From assembly GCF_026151205.1 (NCBI RefSeq), contig NC_087073.1, positions 17,379,837 through 17,443,836 of the forward strand: a stretch of 64,000 bases of DNA. Direction: 5' to 3'. A program made the translations under genes and the position numbers. The DNA comes from Bolinopsis microptera. Taxonomy: Eukaryota > Ctenophora > Tentaculata > Lobata > Bolinopsidae. The notes under the pieces were generated by a model. The model was not told the DNA's origin. It saw only the letters and a list, made by a program, of their open reading frames with translations, and did no database searches. Of this stretch, positions 36,401 through 46,437 are shown piece after piece; the first letter of the stretch is position 1, and every line of letters begins with the position of its first letter.

Positions 36401-36662
36401 TAAACTTTAAGGAGGCTTCTCATCAGTAGCCGCACCTCCGTACTCGGTTTCTGAACTGGAATTCTATGGGCTTCCAGACGGCCAGACCGAGTATTACCAT
36501 CCCATCCTTCTAGAGTTCATCACAAGTAGCACCCACCTTGAAGATCTTTGACACCCAGACACACCCCATTGGCGAACAAACTTTGGATATAATCTTACAT
36601 GCTCCCGAAGGAATCCCTGGTTTATGGTCTTTCTCATCGTCACCAGCACTTTCACTAGGTCA
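33489..36662. repeat. Satellite array, 405-bp unit, 7.8 copies
   Basis: The unit repeats at exactly 405 bp from ATAGTTGTGGAC to CACTAGGTCA, with no difference between copies noticed by eye. Each unit contains shorter ~21-bp subrepeats (CTTTCACTGAAGTCATCAG and variants). 405 is divisible by 3, so the same short ORFs recur in each unit (82 codons minus, 63 codons plus, and a start-less plus frame reading YSVSELEFYGLPDGQTEYYH), but each unit has stops in every frame, so no read-through protein exists. The flanks do not share the repeat. It could be a young satellite, a rolling-circle or unequal-exchange product, or a tandem copy of a former exon. Confidence 0.95.
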
Positions 36663-37052
36663 ATAATACAACGACAATTAAATAACTAGTTGTAGGTTTA
36701 CAACATACCAGGCCGGCCGGACGCGCGCCGAGTTGGACTCGTCGACGGTCCTTCCAATATATGGAACAAATATTTTACGAGTATCACCCATTAAATAACT
36801 AGCACACATATTGCGGTCGATCGGAGGACGTACAAGAAAGATTTAAAAAAAAAAATTTTCCGCAATTTTTGATTTCCAGCATTTTCATTTGGTTTTATTA
36901 ATTAGTGTAGGGCCGGAATTTTTTACATAATACGTAATCACTTTTTAAACCATTTTTTCCTCCACTGTTATACTTGGCGGCCCACTCAGCTTCATAGTCC
37001 TTACTCGGTCGCGCTCAGCCTGTCATTCCGCCTTATCACTTATCTCTATAGA
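36663..37052. other. Intervening sequence with MITE end fragment
   Basis: No gene. A TTAC-family end (TTACTCGGTCGCGCTCAGCC) lies at 37001-37033. GGTTTACAACATACCAGGCC at 36697 has a related copy near 37820. Confidence 0.5.
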
Positions 37053-37223
37053 TTATTCGAAACCCTAACCCTTTTATAATCTGACCTTAAACCTAACCCT
37101 ATACCCAATCCCTTAATAACAAAAGGATATAATGCCGAAACCCTAATGTAACCCTGCCTAACGTCAACGAGAAATTTCGTATCACGTTGCGACCCCCACG
37201 GTCGTTTCACTACAGGGGGAGCC

Positions 37224-37302
37224 TTACTGGTCCGCGCTCAGCCTGTCATTCCGCCAAATCTTTATTCGTTAATGAACATAACAGCCTGGGGTCATCAGGT
37301 AA
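37224..37302 (+). mobile_element. Short-form TTAC...GTAA MITE with 8-bp target duplication
   Basis: 79 bp, TTACTGGTCCGCGCTCAGCC to CATCAGGTAA, flanked by GGGGAGCC on both sides (37216-37223 and 37303-37310). It lies within a larger segment that copy B lacks. Confidence 0.85.
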
Positions 37303-38519
37303 GGGGAGCCGCGCACTTCGTGCGCGGCGGGTCATACAACGTATGACAAGAAAAATTATAGTTATACCAACTTTCTTATATGGTTCTTATATGGTTATAA
37401 TTATATATCACGTGATCAATTAAGAAGTTGTTCGCCGATATCTTGCCAGGGGAGTTTTTTAACCCTATGTTAAAATACATTGATTCAAATTGGTTTATGT
37501 AGCGCAATGCACTTCTGGGCCGCGCCGCGCATCTTCTCTTGACCATTGTAAATGATTTGGCCCGGCGCGCACTACTTCGTAGCACTTGCCGTCGGGCCAG
37601 ACCATAGAAAAACGTAGAGTTTTACTCCACATTTTCACATAGCCATGTGCCTACGCGTACTGCGTGACGCGCTTGCTACGTGACGCGCTTGTTACTGCAA
37701 GCGAGAGGGCTCTGGTTAGAGCAACTCCACATTTATGGAGTAAATCAGACATTGGCTGCGCCCTATGTCACGTGACGTACGCGCGCAACCAATTACAAGG
37801 CCAGAATTTGATCACGCTTGTAGGTTTACAACCTAACAGGACGCGCGCCGAGTTGGACTCGTCGACGAACAGATATTTTACTAGTATCACCCGTTAAGAT
37901 CACGCTCAAAGTGAGAAGAAAGCGGCGCGCGCTACTTCGAAGAAATTTAGACGAGTAACATCAGTCAAATCTTCTTGCAACCACATATGCAGATTGGCGA
38001 GATGCGAAGGATTGACATCGTGAATCAAAATTGGTTTCAACTGTCGGGCGCTATACTGATACAAAAATCTAATGTAGAGTGCTCAGGAAACCTTTCTGGC
38101 TGGGGTCTATTTCCGAAAGTAAAAGAGATATAGAGACTTTGCTCCCGGTTTTTTCAAAATGTTCGTCTCGTAAATTTTAAGTTAGCTCCCCAGTCAGCAC
38201 AATTTGGGAAAACATAGATTTTGAGTTATCCAGAAAAGTCTTATTTATATTTTGGGCCAAATAAAAGTGGGTATGTAAGTAATACAAGTATTTTAATTCA
38301 GTGTATTTTGTACGCTGATTCCGAATCACACTGAGTATGACGTATGTGCTATGATTATTTTTGTCACGTGACAGGCTAGTAAAACTAAAACTTTGGTTGG
38401 AGCGAGTTACTAATACTGTGAAAGATAAAAAATCGTAGGTACAAATATAACGCAACTTTCCAGCGATCTGTCCACTGCTTAGTAATGACGTAACGAGAGG
38501 CAGGGTCGGTTAAATCAGT

Positions 38520-39593
38520 TCAACCAGGGATGTATGGCAGCCTATCTTCGTACGACAGAAAATAAAAGGCTTCCAGATCACAGATCGGTACAGCAAAATA
38601 ACGAAAATGGTTACTGACCCTATCCGGCTGTCAAGGTCACTGATTGCTGATGCCGACTTTGCTGACGACCTTGCTCTTATGACAGATAGTGTTGCGGAGG
38701 CACAAGATTTCCTCAGGAGTCTGGAACTGGCCGCCAACTCAGTTGGACTTCACCTCAACGAGGGAAAACTAAGTACATGGGAATCAACATAAGAGATGAT
38801 GATAACCCGTCTCTGGTTGCTGGGAGCTGGAAGACCATTAAGAAAGTCGATGACTTTGTATACTTGGGTAGTAGAATGAAGAGTTCAGAGAAGGACTTCG
38901 AAGTGAGGAAAACTAAGGTATGGGGAGCGTGTCACCAGATGAAGTTTGTATGGAAGTCGGATATGCGTAGAGATCTCAAGATACGACTGTTCCTGGCTAC
39001 AGTTGAGTCCATTTTATTGTATGGCTCTGAAACATGGACTGTCAGCCAGACCGTCGCAAAACGTATTGATGGATGTTATACGAGAATGCTGAGGATGGCA
39101 CTTAACATAGACTGGAAAACGCGGCAGACTAACGCCAAGGTATATGGACACCTCATCAGAGCATCTGATAAGATAGCTGAACGGAGGATGAGACTTGCAG
39201 GTCATCTAGCCAGACATGAAGAACTTCTGAGTCATCAACTTCTCTTCTGGGAACCCCTTCAAGGACATCGTCGTAGGGGATCGAAGACCACACCTCACAT
39301 ATATTGACATGTGGCTTGACGACAGCAAGGAGATTAACAAACTCATGCTGGATAGACAGTTTTGGAAAAAAAAACTATCTCTGTTCGGACGTTGAAGCCG
39401 CCCTAAGTCGAAGAGTAAGTCGAGTTACCTTTTTGTTTGTTTATGATACAGTTTTTTTGGCATCACTTTTAAAAATACCTAAAAGTAAAACGTAGTGTAA
39501 AACGTTCAATTTCTCCTCAAGTATAAGTAGAAATTCTGAAATTGTCAACAATCAGAAAATATCTTTGAGTACTCCAACAGTTACTTCTTTTCT
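38520..39593 (+). mobile_element. Second LINE family fragment, copy A (palm to C-terminus, broken)
   Basis: After a degenerate start, the frame reads SRSLIADADFADDLALMTDS (RT motif C, FADD), then LAANSVGLHLNEGK, VDDFVYLGSRMKSSEKDF, LYGSETWTVSQTVAKRIDG and RRMRLAGHLARHEELLSH. These are the palm, thumb and C-terminal segments of an RTE/CR1-like reverse transcriptase, different in sequence from the element at 42159. Frame changes lie at about 38770 and 39300. The last is shared with copy B (50860-51763), so it predates the duplication. Its 3' side abuts the CCP stub at 39594, so its arrival may have removed the 3' end of the receptor gene. Confidence 0.75.
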
Positions 39594-39606
39594 GGAACAT
39601 CAGCTC
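39594..39606 (-). pseudogene. CCP exon stub (copy A)
   Basis: GGAACATCAGCTC followed by an acceptor-like CTGAAA matches the 5' end of the CCP exon at 41039-41230, and homology continues into the upstream intron (GAAAGTCTTGACATCAATA). The rest of the exon is missing, replaced by the LINE fragment. Confidence 0.6.
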
Positions 39607-39716
39607 CTGAAAAAGGTTGATCACTGACGATGAAAGTCTTGACATCAATAATTGTCAAATTTACCCAAATCCCTACGCAAATTTGGCCTTGATGTTTTTT
39701 ATCTTAAAGGGGTTAC

Positions 39717-40169
39717 CTATGTAATATGAGTCAGATGCTGTATGGGTAATTGGTAAATAGATTGTGTTTGCTTCTCGTCCGTAATATGTAGCCCATGTGG
39801 TACTATATTCTGGATTGTCGCATATCTCCGAGGACGCAGCCACTTCTAAAACCATTTTCCCATTGCAGTATACTTTTATTGTTTTGCCACGCTTACTGAT
39901 CATCCAGGTCCTTTGTTGGTCTGCAGGCAAACTTACTGGGAAACTGGTGTAGTAACGCATACACTCCCCTAGCAGGTACTTAACCGAGTAGGTGGATACA
40001 AACCAGATATAGAATGATCCAGCCTGGTATAGGTCTGTATCATAAAACCATATCTTAATGTTTTGTCTATTTCCTAAAAAACTAATCGAAGTTGTCATAT
40101 GCAGATACGAAGTCTCCAAGTTAGCATCGAGGAATCTTTCTCGTATCACGGGATTCCAGGTATCATGCT
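39717..40169 (-). CDS. Receptor-like gene copy A: ~151-aa extracellular module exon
   Basis: A symmetric phase 1-1 exon (acceptor TATTTCAG, donor ATAG|GTAACC) encoding 151 residues. Landmarks in order: TWNPVIRERFLDANLETSYL, IKIWFYDTDLYQAGSFYIWF, WMISKRGKTIKVYCNGKMVL, TTWATYYGREAN, TASDSYYIG. The W.I.....I.V.CN...VLE...TW......I......TASD.Y pattern recalls a poorly characterised module in multi-domain secreted proteins of tunicates and amphioxus, distantly like the farnesoic-acid O-methyltransferase domain (a carbohydrate-binding-like beta fold). That assignment is from memory and tentative. It follows the SRCR exon at 40473-40796 in transcript order. Reading past the donor gives a stop 14 codons later. 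Confidence 0.7.
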
Positions 40170-40472
40170 CTGAAATATAGATTATTAATAAGAAGTGAAC
40201 TTTCAGATATCTCACAAAAAGTTAGACTTTAAATCCTTGTCTTGGATGTAAAATGTAAGAGAGTCAGTAATTATTCATTCAATTTTATTTTTGAACGAGC
40301 AGTTCATTTGTGATGAAATTAAATCTGGTAGTGTAAATAGTCCAATAAGAAGCCCAATACTTTCTTAATAAGACTGGAATTATATATTTCATACGAACCA
40401 GTAAATGTCTTATTTTGTACAGAATCCTATAATCTAATTTTTATACAAGCAGAATTTCAGCAATCAACTCAC

Positions 40473-40796
40473 CAATTCCCTGGCACTGAAGAAATACATC
40501 TTTACTGTGATCACAGTTGTGAGACCATGAATAAGAGCATGAACTCCATTCACCACTGTTACAAAACACATCATCCATAGCAATGGTTCGATCATCTTGC
40601 ATTTTCCATTTGTCAGTAGAAGTCCAACTTATTTGACCACTGTACCCCATCCCACGACAAATAGCATTGGCAGAGTTGTTGCTGAAATCGTCGTTACAAA
40701 CTGTTCCCTCATTGACTATCAGTAATCCTCGTACTCCCACACCAACGTCTCTACCTTTCCAATCTATCAGACTAAAATCTGCATCAGGTGTCGTTA
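40473..40796 (-). CDS. Receptor-like gene copy A: SRCR domain exon
   Basis: Encodes an SRCR domain: DFSLIDWKGRDVGVGVRGLL, NEGTVCNDDFSNNSANAICR, GMGYSGQISW, MDDVFCNSGEWSSCSYSW, NCDHSKDVFLQCQG. It has six cysteines and the family signatures G.VC.D.F, A..ICR.MGY, D.V.C, W..C.Y....C.H..DV.L.C. SRCR domains bind proteins or microbial ligands in animal immune receptors. The donor is ATTG|GTGAGT. The limit given uses the acceptor CACTTTCAG|TA. The equivalent exon at 54349-54711 uses an acceptor 45 bp further upstream (TTGCAG), which here reads GGCAA, so the splice site has shifted or an acceptor further upstream (GGTAG near 40850) is used. Confidence 0.8.
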
Positions 40797-41038
40797 CTGA
40801 AAGTGTTACAAATCTTGTTACATAATACTTCAAGTTTGCCATTACGGCTACCAGATCGATACAGCAATATAACGAATATACTTGATTGGTATAACTCTTC
40901 CTACTTATAGCCATCTCCGTACAACATACAAATTTTCAATTGTGTATCACTATGATTCTTCAGAAATATTTGTAAAAACGTCTACTTGTGGGAGTACCTA
41001 TAACTGTTTATCCATACTAACAGTTTACTTCTACTTAC

Positions 41039-41230
41039 ATGAACACTTTGGCTCAGTCACAAAATAGAATTGCGTATATTGATGACATGTGATTTCAGTG
41101 TCCCCAAATTGATGGTATCCATCCTCACATCGGAGAATAACCTTTGTTCCATTGAGTACTGGAAAGTCACTGCTTGCCACAATGTTGCTCCATTTAGCAT
41201 CTAGTCCAGTGCATTTTGGAACATCAGTTC
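41039..41230 (-). CDS. Receptor-like gene copy A: CCP/Sushi domain exon
   Basis: A 64-codon phase 1-1 exon (acceptor CTTGTTCAG, donor TCAT|GTAAGT). It reads TDVPKCTGLDAKWSNIVASS, NGTKVILRCEDGYHQFGD and TEITCHQYTQFYF, then PKCS. The four cysteines and the C.DGY turn are those of a complement control protein module. The usual Trp between Cys3 and Cys4 is replaced by aromatic Phe/Tyr residues. CCP modules serve adhesion and complement-type binding. It lies between the two ~151-aa/SRCR pairs. Confidence 0.8.
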
Positions 41231-41321
41231 CTGAACAAGTTTTGATCAATGAAAGTCTTGACATCAATAATTGTCATATTTGCTCGAATCTCTATATAAA
41301 TTTGACCTTCATGTTTTTTAC

Positions 41322-41777
41322 CTATGTAATATGAGTCTGAAGCTGTGTGGGTAATTGGGAAGTAGATTGCGTTTGCTTCTCGTCCGTAATATGTAGCCCA
41401 TGTGGTACTATATGCTGGATTGTCGCATATTTTTGAGGATGCAGCGACTTCCAAAACCATTTTCCCATTGCAGTATACTTTTGTCGTTTTGCCACGCTTA
41501 CTGATCATCCAGGTCTTTTCTGGGTCTGCTGGCAATCTTACTGGGAAACTGGTGTAGTAACGCATACACTCCCCTAGCAGGTACTTAACCGAGTAGGTGG
41601 ATACAAACCAGATATAGAATGATCCAGCCTGGTATAGGTCTGTATCATAAAACCATATCTTAATGTTTTGTCTATTTCCCACAGAACTACTAGAATTAGT
41701 TTTCATATGCAGATACACAGTCTCCAAGTTAGCACTGAGGAATCTTTCTCGTATCACGGGATTCCAGGTATCATACT
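41322..41777 (-). CDS. Receptor-like gene copy A: second ~151-aa module exon
   Basis: 152 codons, phase 1-1, close paralogue of 39717-40169 (differences include SSSSVGNRQ for SISFLGNRQ, PEKTWMISK for QQRTWMISK, and NPAYSTTW for NPEYSTTW). All landmark residues (IWFYDTDLYQAG, VYCNGKMVLEV, TASDSYYIG) are kept and the exon is intact, although the SRCR exon just upstream in the transcript is destroyed. Confidence 0.7.
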
Positions 41778-41875
41778 CTGAAATATAGATTATTAATAAA
41801 TTTCAAAGCACTCACAGAAAGTAATAGTAATCTTTGTAGCGACCTAAATTATTGAAAGGAAAGGATAGTCAATAA

Positions 41876-41935
41876 AGTTTCAAATTGTATATATATATAT
41901 ACAATTTGAAACTATATATATATATATATATACTT
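41876..41935. repeat. Intronic AT palindrome
   Basis: AGTTTCAAATTG, TA repeat, CAATTTGAAACT, followed by a further (TA)n run. It can extrude as a cruciform. The matching intron in copy B has it at 54181-54231. Confidence 0.85.
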
Positions 41936-42046
41936 AAATATTATAAGCATATAGATGAACCGTGCCAGATATTTTATAAATTTCTTATTCCTACAGAATC
42001 CACTAATCTAATTTTCGAAATAGTAAAATTTCAGTAATCAACTCAC

Positions 42047-44172
42047 CAACCCCCTCGCATTGAAGAAATACATCTTTACTGTGATCACAGTTGTGAGACC
42101 ATGAATACGAACATGAGCTCCATTCACCAGTGTTACAAGACACATCATCCATAACAATACTACTACTACTACTATGTCGGAGCTAAGTCCGATCTACGCC
42201 AGAAAACCCCCTCCATATATCCCTGTCCCGCATCAGGGTTCGCAGTTCCTCTTTAGAGTTTGTCCCAACTTCCTTCAGTAACATAGACAAGTAGCTTTGT
42301 CTTGGTCGGCCTTGCTGTGCTCTACCGTGCGTAGGTTCCCATAAGACTAAATCACTGGCAAGTAGCTCAGGATGTCGGATGCAGTGTCCCGCCATTTTTA
42401 ATCTCCTGCTTCGTAACTTGTTTGACAGCCTTGGGAGGCTACCATACAAAGTTATATTGCTGACCTTGTCCTTCCATGAGATACCCAGCACCATACGCAA
42501 CATCTTTGTGTATGTCCCGTCCAAACTTTTCTCTTGAGCCTTTGTCAGTGTCCAGGTTTCTGATCCGTAGAGCAGTACTGATTCACAAGCCGCTATGAAC
42601 AATCTAATCTTTAGGCTCTTTGAGAGTTTGGATTTCCAGATATCCTTCAGTCTATGTAGGGCACCCCACGCTTTTCCCTTTCTAACCCTTATCTCCCTAT
42701 CTGTGCTCTCAATCCAGGAGCCTAAGTAGATGAAATCATCTACATTTTCTATGGCTTCCCCGGATCGACTTTGTAGGTCGCTTGATCGATCCTCCATATT
42801 CAGTGTCATGACCTTGGTCTTGCCTTCGTTTATGTGTAGTCCCACGCTTGCTGCCGCCGATTCTACTCTGAGCAGGAACTCGTTAGCCTTGTCCATGTCC
42901 TCAGATATAAGTGCTATATCATCTGCAAAGTCCACATCGGTGATGATCTTGGGCCCCACTCTTCTGCTTTTTCTACGTTCGAGGGTGAGTCCAAGTCGCT
43001 CCGCATCATCGCCTATGGCTTGCCTCATACAGTAGTCGATGACTATTGCAAAGAGGTAAGGTGCTAAGGTATCACCCTGTAACACACCTGCAAGTATCTC
43101 GAACAATTCAGTTTCTCCGTCTGGAGTTAGGACTTTGGCCATTGTCTTCTCGTACATGAGCCGTATAAGCTGCACGATTTTGACTGGAATGCCGTAAGCT
43201 TCTAGAATCTTTAGCATTTTCCCACGATGTACACTGTCGAAAGCCTTCTTAAAGTCTATAAATGTCAGAACAGCTGGCAGTTTCCGACTCTTGACACCCT
43301 CTATAAGACGTCTCAGTACCAATATCTGTTGAGTTGTTGACCTTCCTGGTCTGAATCCATTCTGGTTTCTACGCAGAATTGTCTCGATTTCTGGCTTCAA
43401 CCGGTTTAGAACCATCTTGTTTAGAGACTTGGCAACTAGGGATGACAAGCTTATTCCCCGATAGTTCATTGGTTCGCTAAGGTCGCCCTTCTTTGGAATT
43501 GGTATGATGTTGGCAGTTGACCATTGGTCTGGTTTCTCACCTTTCAATAGAGCATTGTTACAGAAGTCTAAGACAATTTGATCAAGGTCGCATCGTTTTA
43601 AGACTTCTGGGGCTATGTTGTCGTCACCCCATGCTTTCCCTTCCTTTATGCTGGACTTTGCTTTCCTGTACTCATCCAACGTAAACGGTTCTGTTCCGAT
43701 ATTCAGAGGTGGGTGGACTGGATCAATATCCTCTTCCGCGTTCTCTACCGTCGGTGGTGAGCCGAGAAGAGTAGCAAAATAGTCCTTCCATTTCTGAACC
43801 CTTTCCGTTGGTGAGTTTCCCTTGATTTTGCCAGTATATGATGGAGCTTTACCTGTGATCTTGTTGATCATGGTCCAGCTTTTAGCATGTCTGCCCTGCC
43901 AACTTGCTTCCTCCATAACAATGGGTCGGTCATCTTGCATTTTCCATCTATTAGCTGAAGTCCAACTAATTTGACCACTGTACCCCATCCTACGACAAAT
44001 AGCATTGGCAGAGTTGTTGCTGAAATCGTCGTTACAAACTGTTCCCTCATTGACTATCAGTAATCCTCGTACTCCCACACCAACGTCTCTACCTTTCCAA
44101 TCTATCAGACTAAAATCTGCATCAGGTGTTGTTATTGAATGTGTTACAAATCCTGACATAATACTTTAAGTC
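42047..44172 (-). pseudogene. SRCR exon of copy A disrupted by an RTE-like retrotransposon
   Basis: The 5' two-thirds of the SRCR domain (DFSLIDWKGRDVGVGVRGLL ... WKMQDDRPIVME) end at 43912. The final third (DDVSCNTGEWSSCSYSWSHN, CDHSKDVFLQCEG) resumes at 42148 and runs to the donor at 42047. Between them lies a retroelement (42159-43911) flanked by an 11-bp target duplication. Near the acceptor, a G insertion and a 2-bp deletion relative to copy B shift the frame if TTGCAG (44173) is used. From an internal Met (44159) the SRCR part runs in frame into the reverse transcriptase, giving a 658-codon chimeric ORF. Whether anything is expressed is unknown. Confidence 0.9.
42159..43911 (-). mobile_element. 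RTE-like non-LTR retrotransposon, 5'-truncated, RT intact
   Basis: 1753 bp, flanked by TCCATAACAAT at 42148-42158 and 43912-43922. The frame (residues 84-658 of the chimeric ORF) lacks the N-terminal endonuclease but keeps the RT motifs: NYRGISLSSLVAKSLNK, QNGFRPGRSTTQQ, FIDFKKAFDSVHR (catalytic Asp), GVLQGDTLAPYLF, DVDFADDIALIS (FADD), GLHINEGKTKVM and IYLGSWIE. The C-terminal LYGSETWTL and MAGHCIRHPELLASDLVLWE segments are typical of RTE-like elements. The 3' end is a (TAG)n tail. 5' truncation, short target duplications and a simple-repeat tail fit target-primed reverse transcription. The intact frame suggests a recent insertion. Relatives lie at 19228 and 29636. Confidence 0.9.
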
Positions 44173-44713
44173 CTGCAACTGTAACGTTTACATTAATCAA
44201 TGTTACTCACGCTGCTGTTACCTTAATAATTTTTGTCATAATCCGATTAAAAAACATAATAAATGATTAAAATATTGATTTTAATGCTTGATAACCCCTC
44301 CACTTGTACAATGCCACTTTTAATCCTCTGTGGCCATTTTCTAAGTGCAAATCACAAAACATCACTGAACAACAATCCACTGGACTAAAAACCACCGTAC
44401 AATAACTTTGAAGGACAACACATCACAATGGGGTACTATGATTCTCAGACCATGGATTCTGTGCATTCATAGAGCATCTTCATCTGTTCATTATGCTGAT
44501 TCCGGGAAGCATTCTTAGGCGAGAATTAGGGGCTCAATTATAGGGGCTCAATTATAGGGGCTCAATTATGGGCTGTCATTCATAAACTGTCTCCTCATAT
44601 TCAATTTCTTATCTCTAAAATGTAAAAATGGTATATCAGATTTATGTGGATGTCAACTATCATTTTAATCGAAGTTCTTATTGGTATTTATAATGGTCAG
44701 ACTAAAAACTCAC
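44173..44713. other. Intron of copy A with exon-deletion scar
   Basis: Matches copy B introns, but the Ig exon found at 55152-55442 is absent (junction near 44631-44640). GGGGCTCAATTATA is repeated three times at 44530-44575, against once in copy B. Confidence 0.8.
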
Positions 44714-44993
44714 CATAGACGTTGAGTGACACAAGCGTCTCAGAGGGTTTTGATGAAGGGTACCGTCCAGATGTAACCACACAAGTGTACTCCGTATCCT
44801 CTATGTGGGTTGATAACTGTCAGGGTGGAGATCTGATATTACACGATCAGTTCCCCTTCAGTATTGATCCGCCTACTGTTTGGTTTCCCTTGGTCCCAAC
44901 CTCACTGAAGCTTTTGCTTCTAATCCCGTGACTTTACAGGAGAGGACAGTTTTCCTTTACCGTTATAAGCGTCTTTGTGTATCGGTATTACAT
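44714..44993 (-). pseudogene. Frameshifted Ig exon of copy A
   Basis: Aligns along its length with the intact Ig exon 55547-55819 but is 280 bp against 273. Several 1-2 bp insertions (around 44800, 44836, 44870-44900 and 44950) destroy the frame. Splice-like ends are kept (ACTCAC on the low side, CTACAAA on the high side). It would encode the Ig domain nearest the SRCR exon once the neighbouring exon was deleted. Confidence 0.85.
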
Positions 44994-45150
44994 CTACAAA
45001 TCAATGAAAATTAGACTTTGTTCACATCGAAACATGTCTCTGGCTACTACTACCAAAAATATTTTATTTTTGAAGATTTGAATCCTTCGATCCCTCTTTT
45101 ATTGAATTATTCACTCAGCCTAACAAAAAAGTTTATCGATAAAAAATATA

Positions 45151-45965
45151 ATTTTATCAGGATATGTAATACATAATTACATATTATAATATACGTATAC
45201 ATATATTTATTATTTTAACTTAGAATACTTACTAAAAACTTTCGAGCTCACCGCCGTTTTCTGGTCTATTACTGTATTAATTGATCCTGAAAATGAAAGT
45301 CTGAACATGACGTATTTATTATATTATTTATGTGTTGTTATAAATAACACAAAGTTATTAGTTACATTCCATTGCTTCACTATAGTAATCAGCCACACGT
45401 ACAAAATATATTCGAATAAATTATGCTATAAATATCATAAGGACTATGATTTGATAGAAAGAAAGCTTTTATTCTACTGCAATCTTGGAATTAATTTTAC
45501 TTAAACTTACAGTTTTCGTAAAAATTACGCGAGAAATTTACGGACAGTAATTCTATTGAAAGTGTGGAATTTAACCTCGAATCAAGAATTTCTGAAAATG
45601 AATAATTTTTTTTTTTTTGAATTTTTTTGCTTTGGTTGATTACATTTTTCACTCTATAGGTCCTGCTGTAGGAAGCCATGTGTAGTGTCTGGGTAAATTT
45701 CTAAAGCGAATCGTAAAAGACGATGCAACTTGAACACTGTCAGCTAGAGTGGAGAAAAGTCTATGGATAAAGTTTGATGTACTGAGAGGTCCAGATAATA
45801 GACCTCCTTGGTATTTTCTGTAAATAGTTGAAAAGGCGTGACTTAAGTTACCGAAATTTATCTTTATAATATGTAAATATATATGATTTAAATTATGAGG
45901 AATATTGCTGTTTGACGGAGCCACGATTGACGAATTGGCGCAATTGGCCCAGGAATATAATGCAG
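45151..45965. other. No recognised feature
   Basis: AT-rich, with a poly-T stretch near 45608. Homology to copy B has faded, and no Ig array corresponding to 56042-64000 is present. Confidence 0.5.
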
Positions 45966-45976
45966 GGGGGGGGGGT

Positions 45977-46025
<49 letters not shown>

Positions 46026-46053
46026 GGGGGGGGTGGGGGGGGGGGGGGGAGGG
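45966..46053. repeat. Poly-G tract of about 85 bp
   Basis: Almost pure G with a few T interruptions. Start of block X2. Poly-Gly and poly-Pro ORFs here are artefacts; the true length is likely uncertain. Confidence 0.95.
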
Positions 46054-46437
46054 GACCGGCCGGGCCAGGGCAGAGGCATCACCTTAAAGTGGCGCCAAAT
46101 TATTGTTTGAATGTGGGACACTATTGAAAAAGATTTGATTTGATATATCCTCTAAAATCACCTAATTTGTCCAATTTTACATTTCTACTTTATGTCCAAT
46201 TTTACATTTCTACTTTCTACCCCCACGCCGAAAAGGGGGGGGCAGGGGTGCCAACATGTAACGTTACACCACTGTAAGTGTTATATGTTATTCTATTTTC
46301 TATCACATTGACCAGAAAAGGGGTGAAATCATAAACTTTCTCCTTTTGGTTCTTGAAATAGTGGTTTAAAGTTGTAAGTAAATCCTGGATGGCTTCAATA
46401 GGTTACCCGGCATCTGAAAAGCCCACTAAAGCATTCT

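Larger units (their letters stand above)
37053..45150. repeat. Segmental duplication, copy A
   Basis: Colinear with 49319-55970 (copy B), from the ATTCGAAACCCTAACCC tract through a LINE fragment and the receptor-gene exons to the intron beyond the second divergent Ig exon. A-specific changes: insertions near 37168-37345 and 37541-37985, an RTE-like insertion (42159-43911), a deleted Ig exon (junction near 44636) and a frameshifted Ig exon. B-specific: an insertion (49563-50183) and small deletions in the LINE fragment. Confidence 0.9.

Noticed and set aside
33659-36410. Identical 82- and 63-codon ORFs repeated in each satellite unit
   Set aside because: Identity is explained by the satellite DNA itself. 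No splice or start context and no domain, so they are not called as genes.
33489-36662. CRISPR-like regular spacing
   Set aside because: The whole 405-bp unit is repeated without unique spacers, and the context is eukaryotic.
39014-39205. Minus-strand ORF with counterpart at 51192-51377
   Set aside because: Antisense to the LINE C-terminal coding region; conserved only through the duplication.
42730-43035. Plus-strand 101-codon ORF
   Set aside because: Antisense shadow of the reverse transcriptase frame.
45888-46127. Glycine- and proline-rich ORFs
   Set aside because: Produced by the poly-G tract; length and frame there are unreliable.
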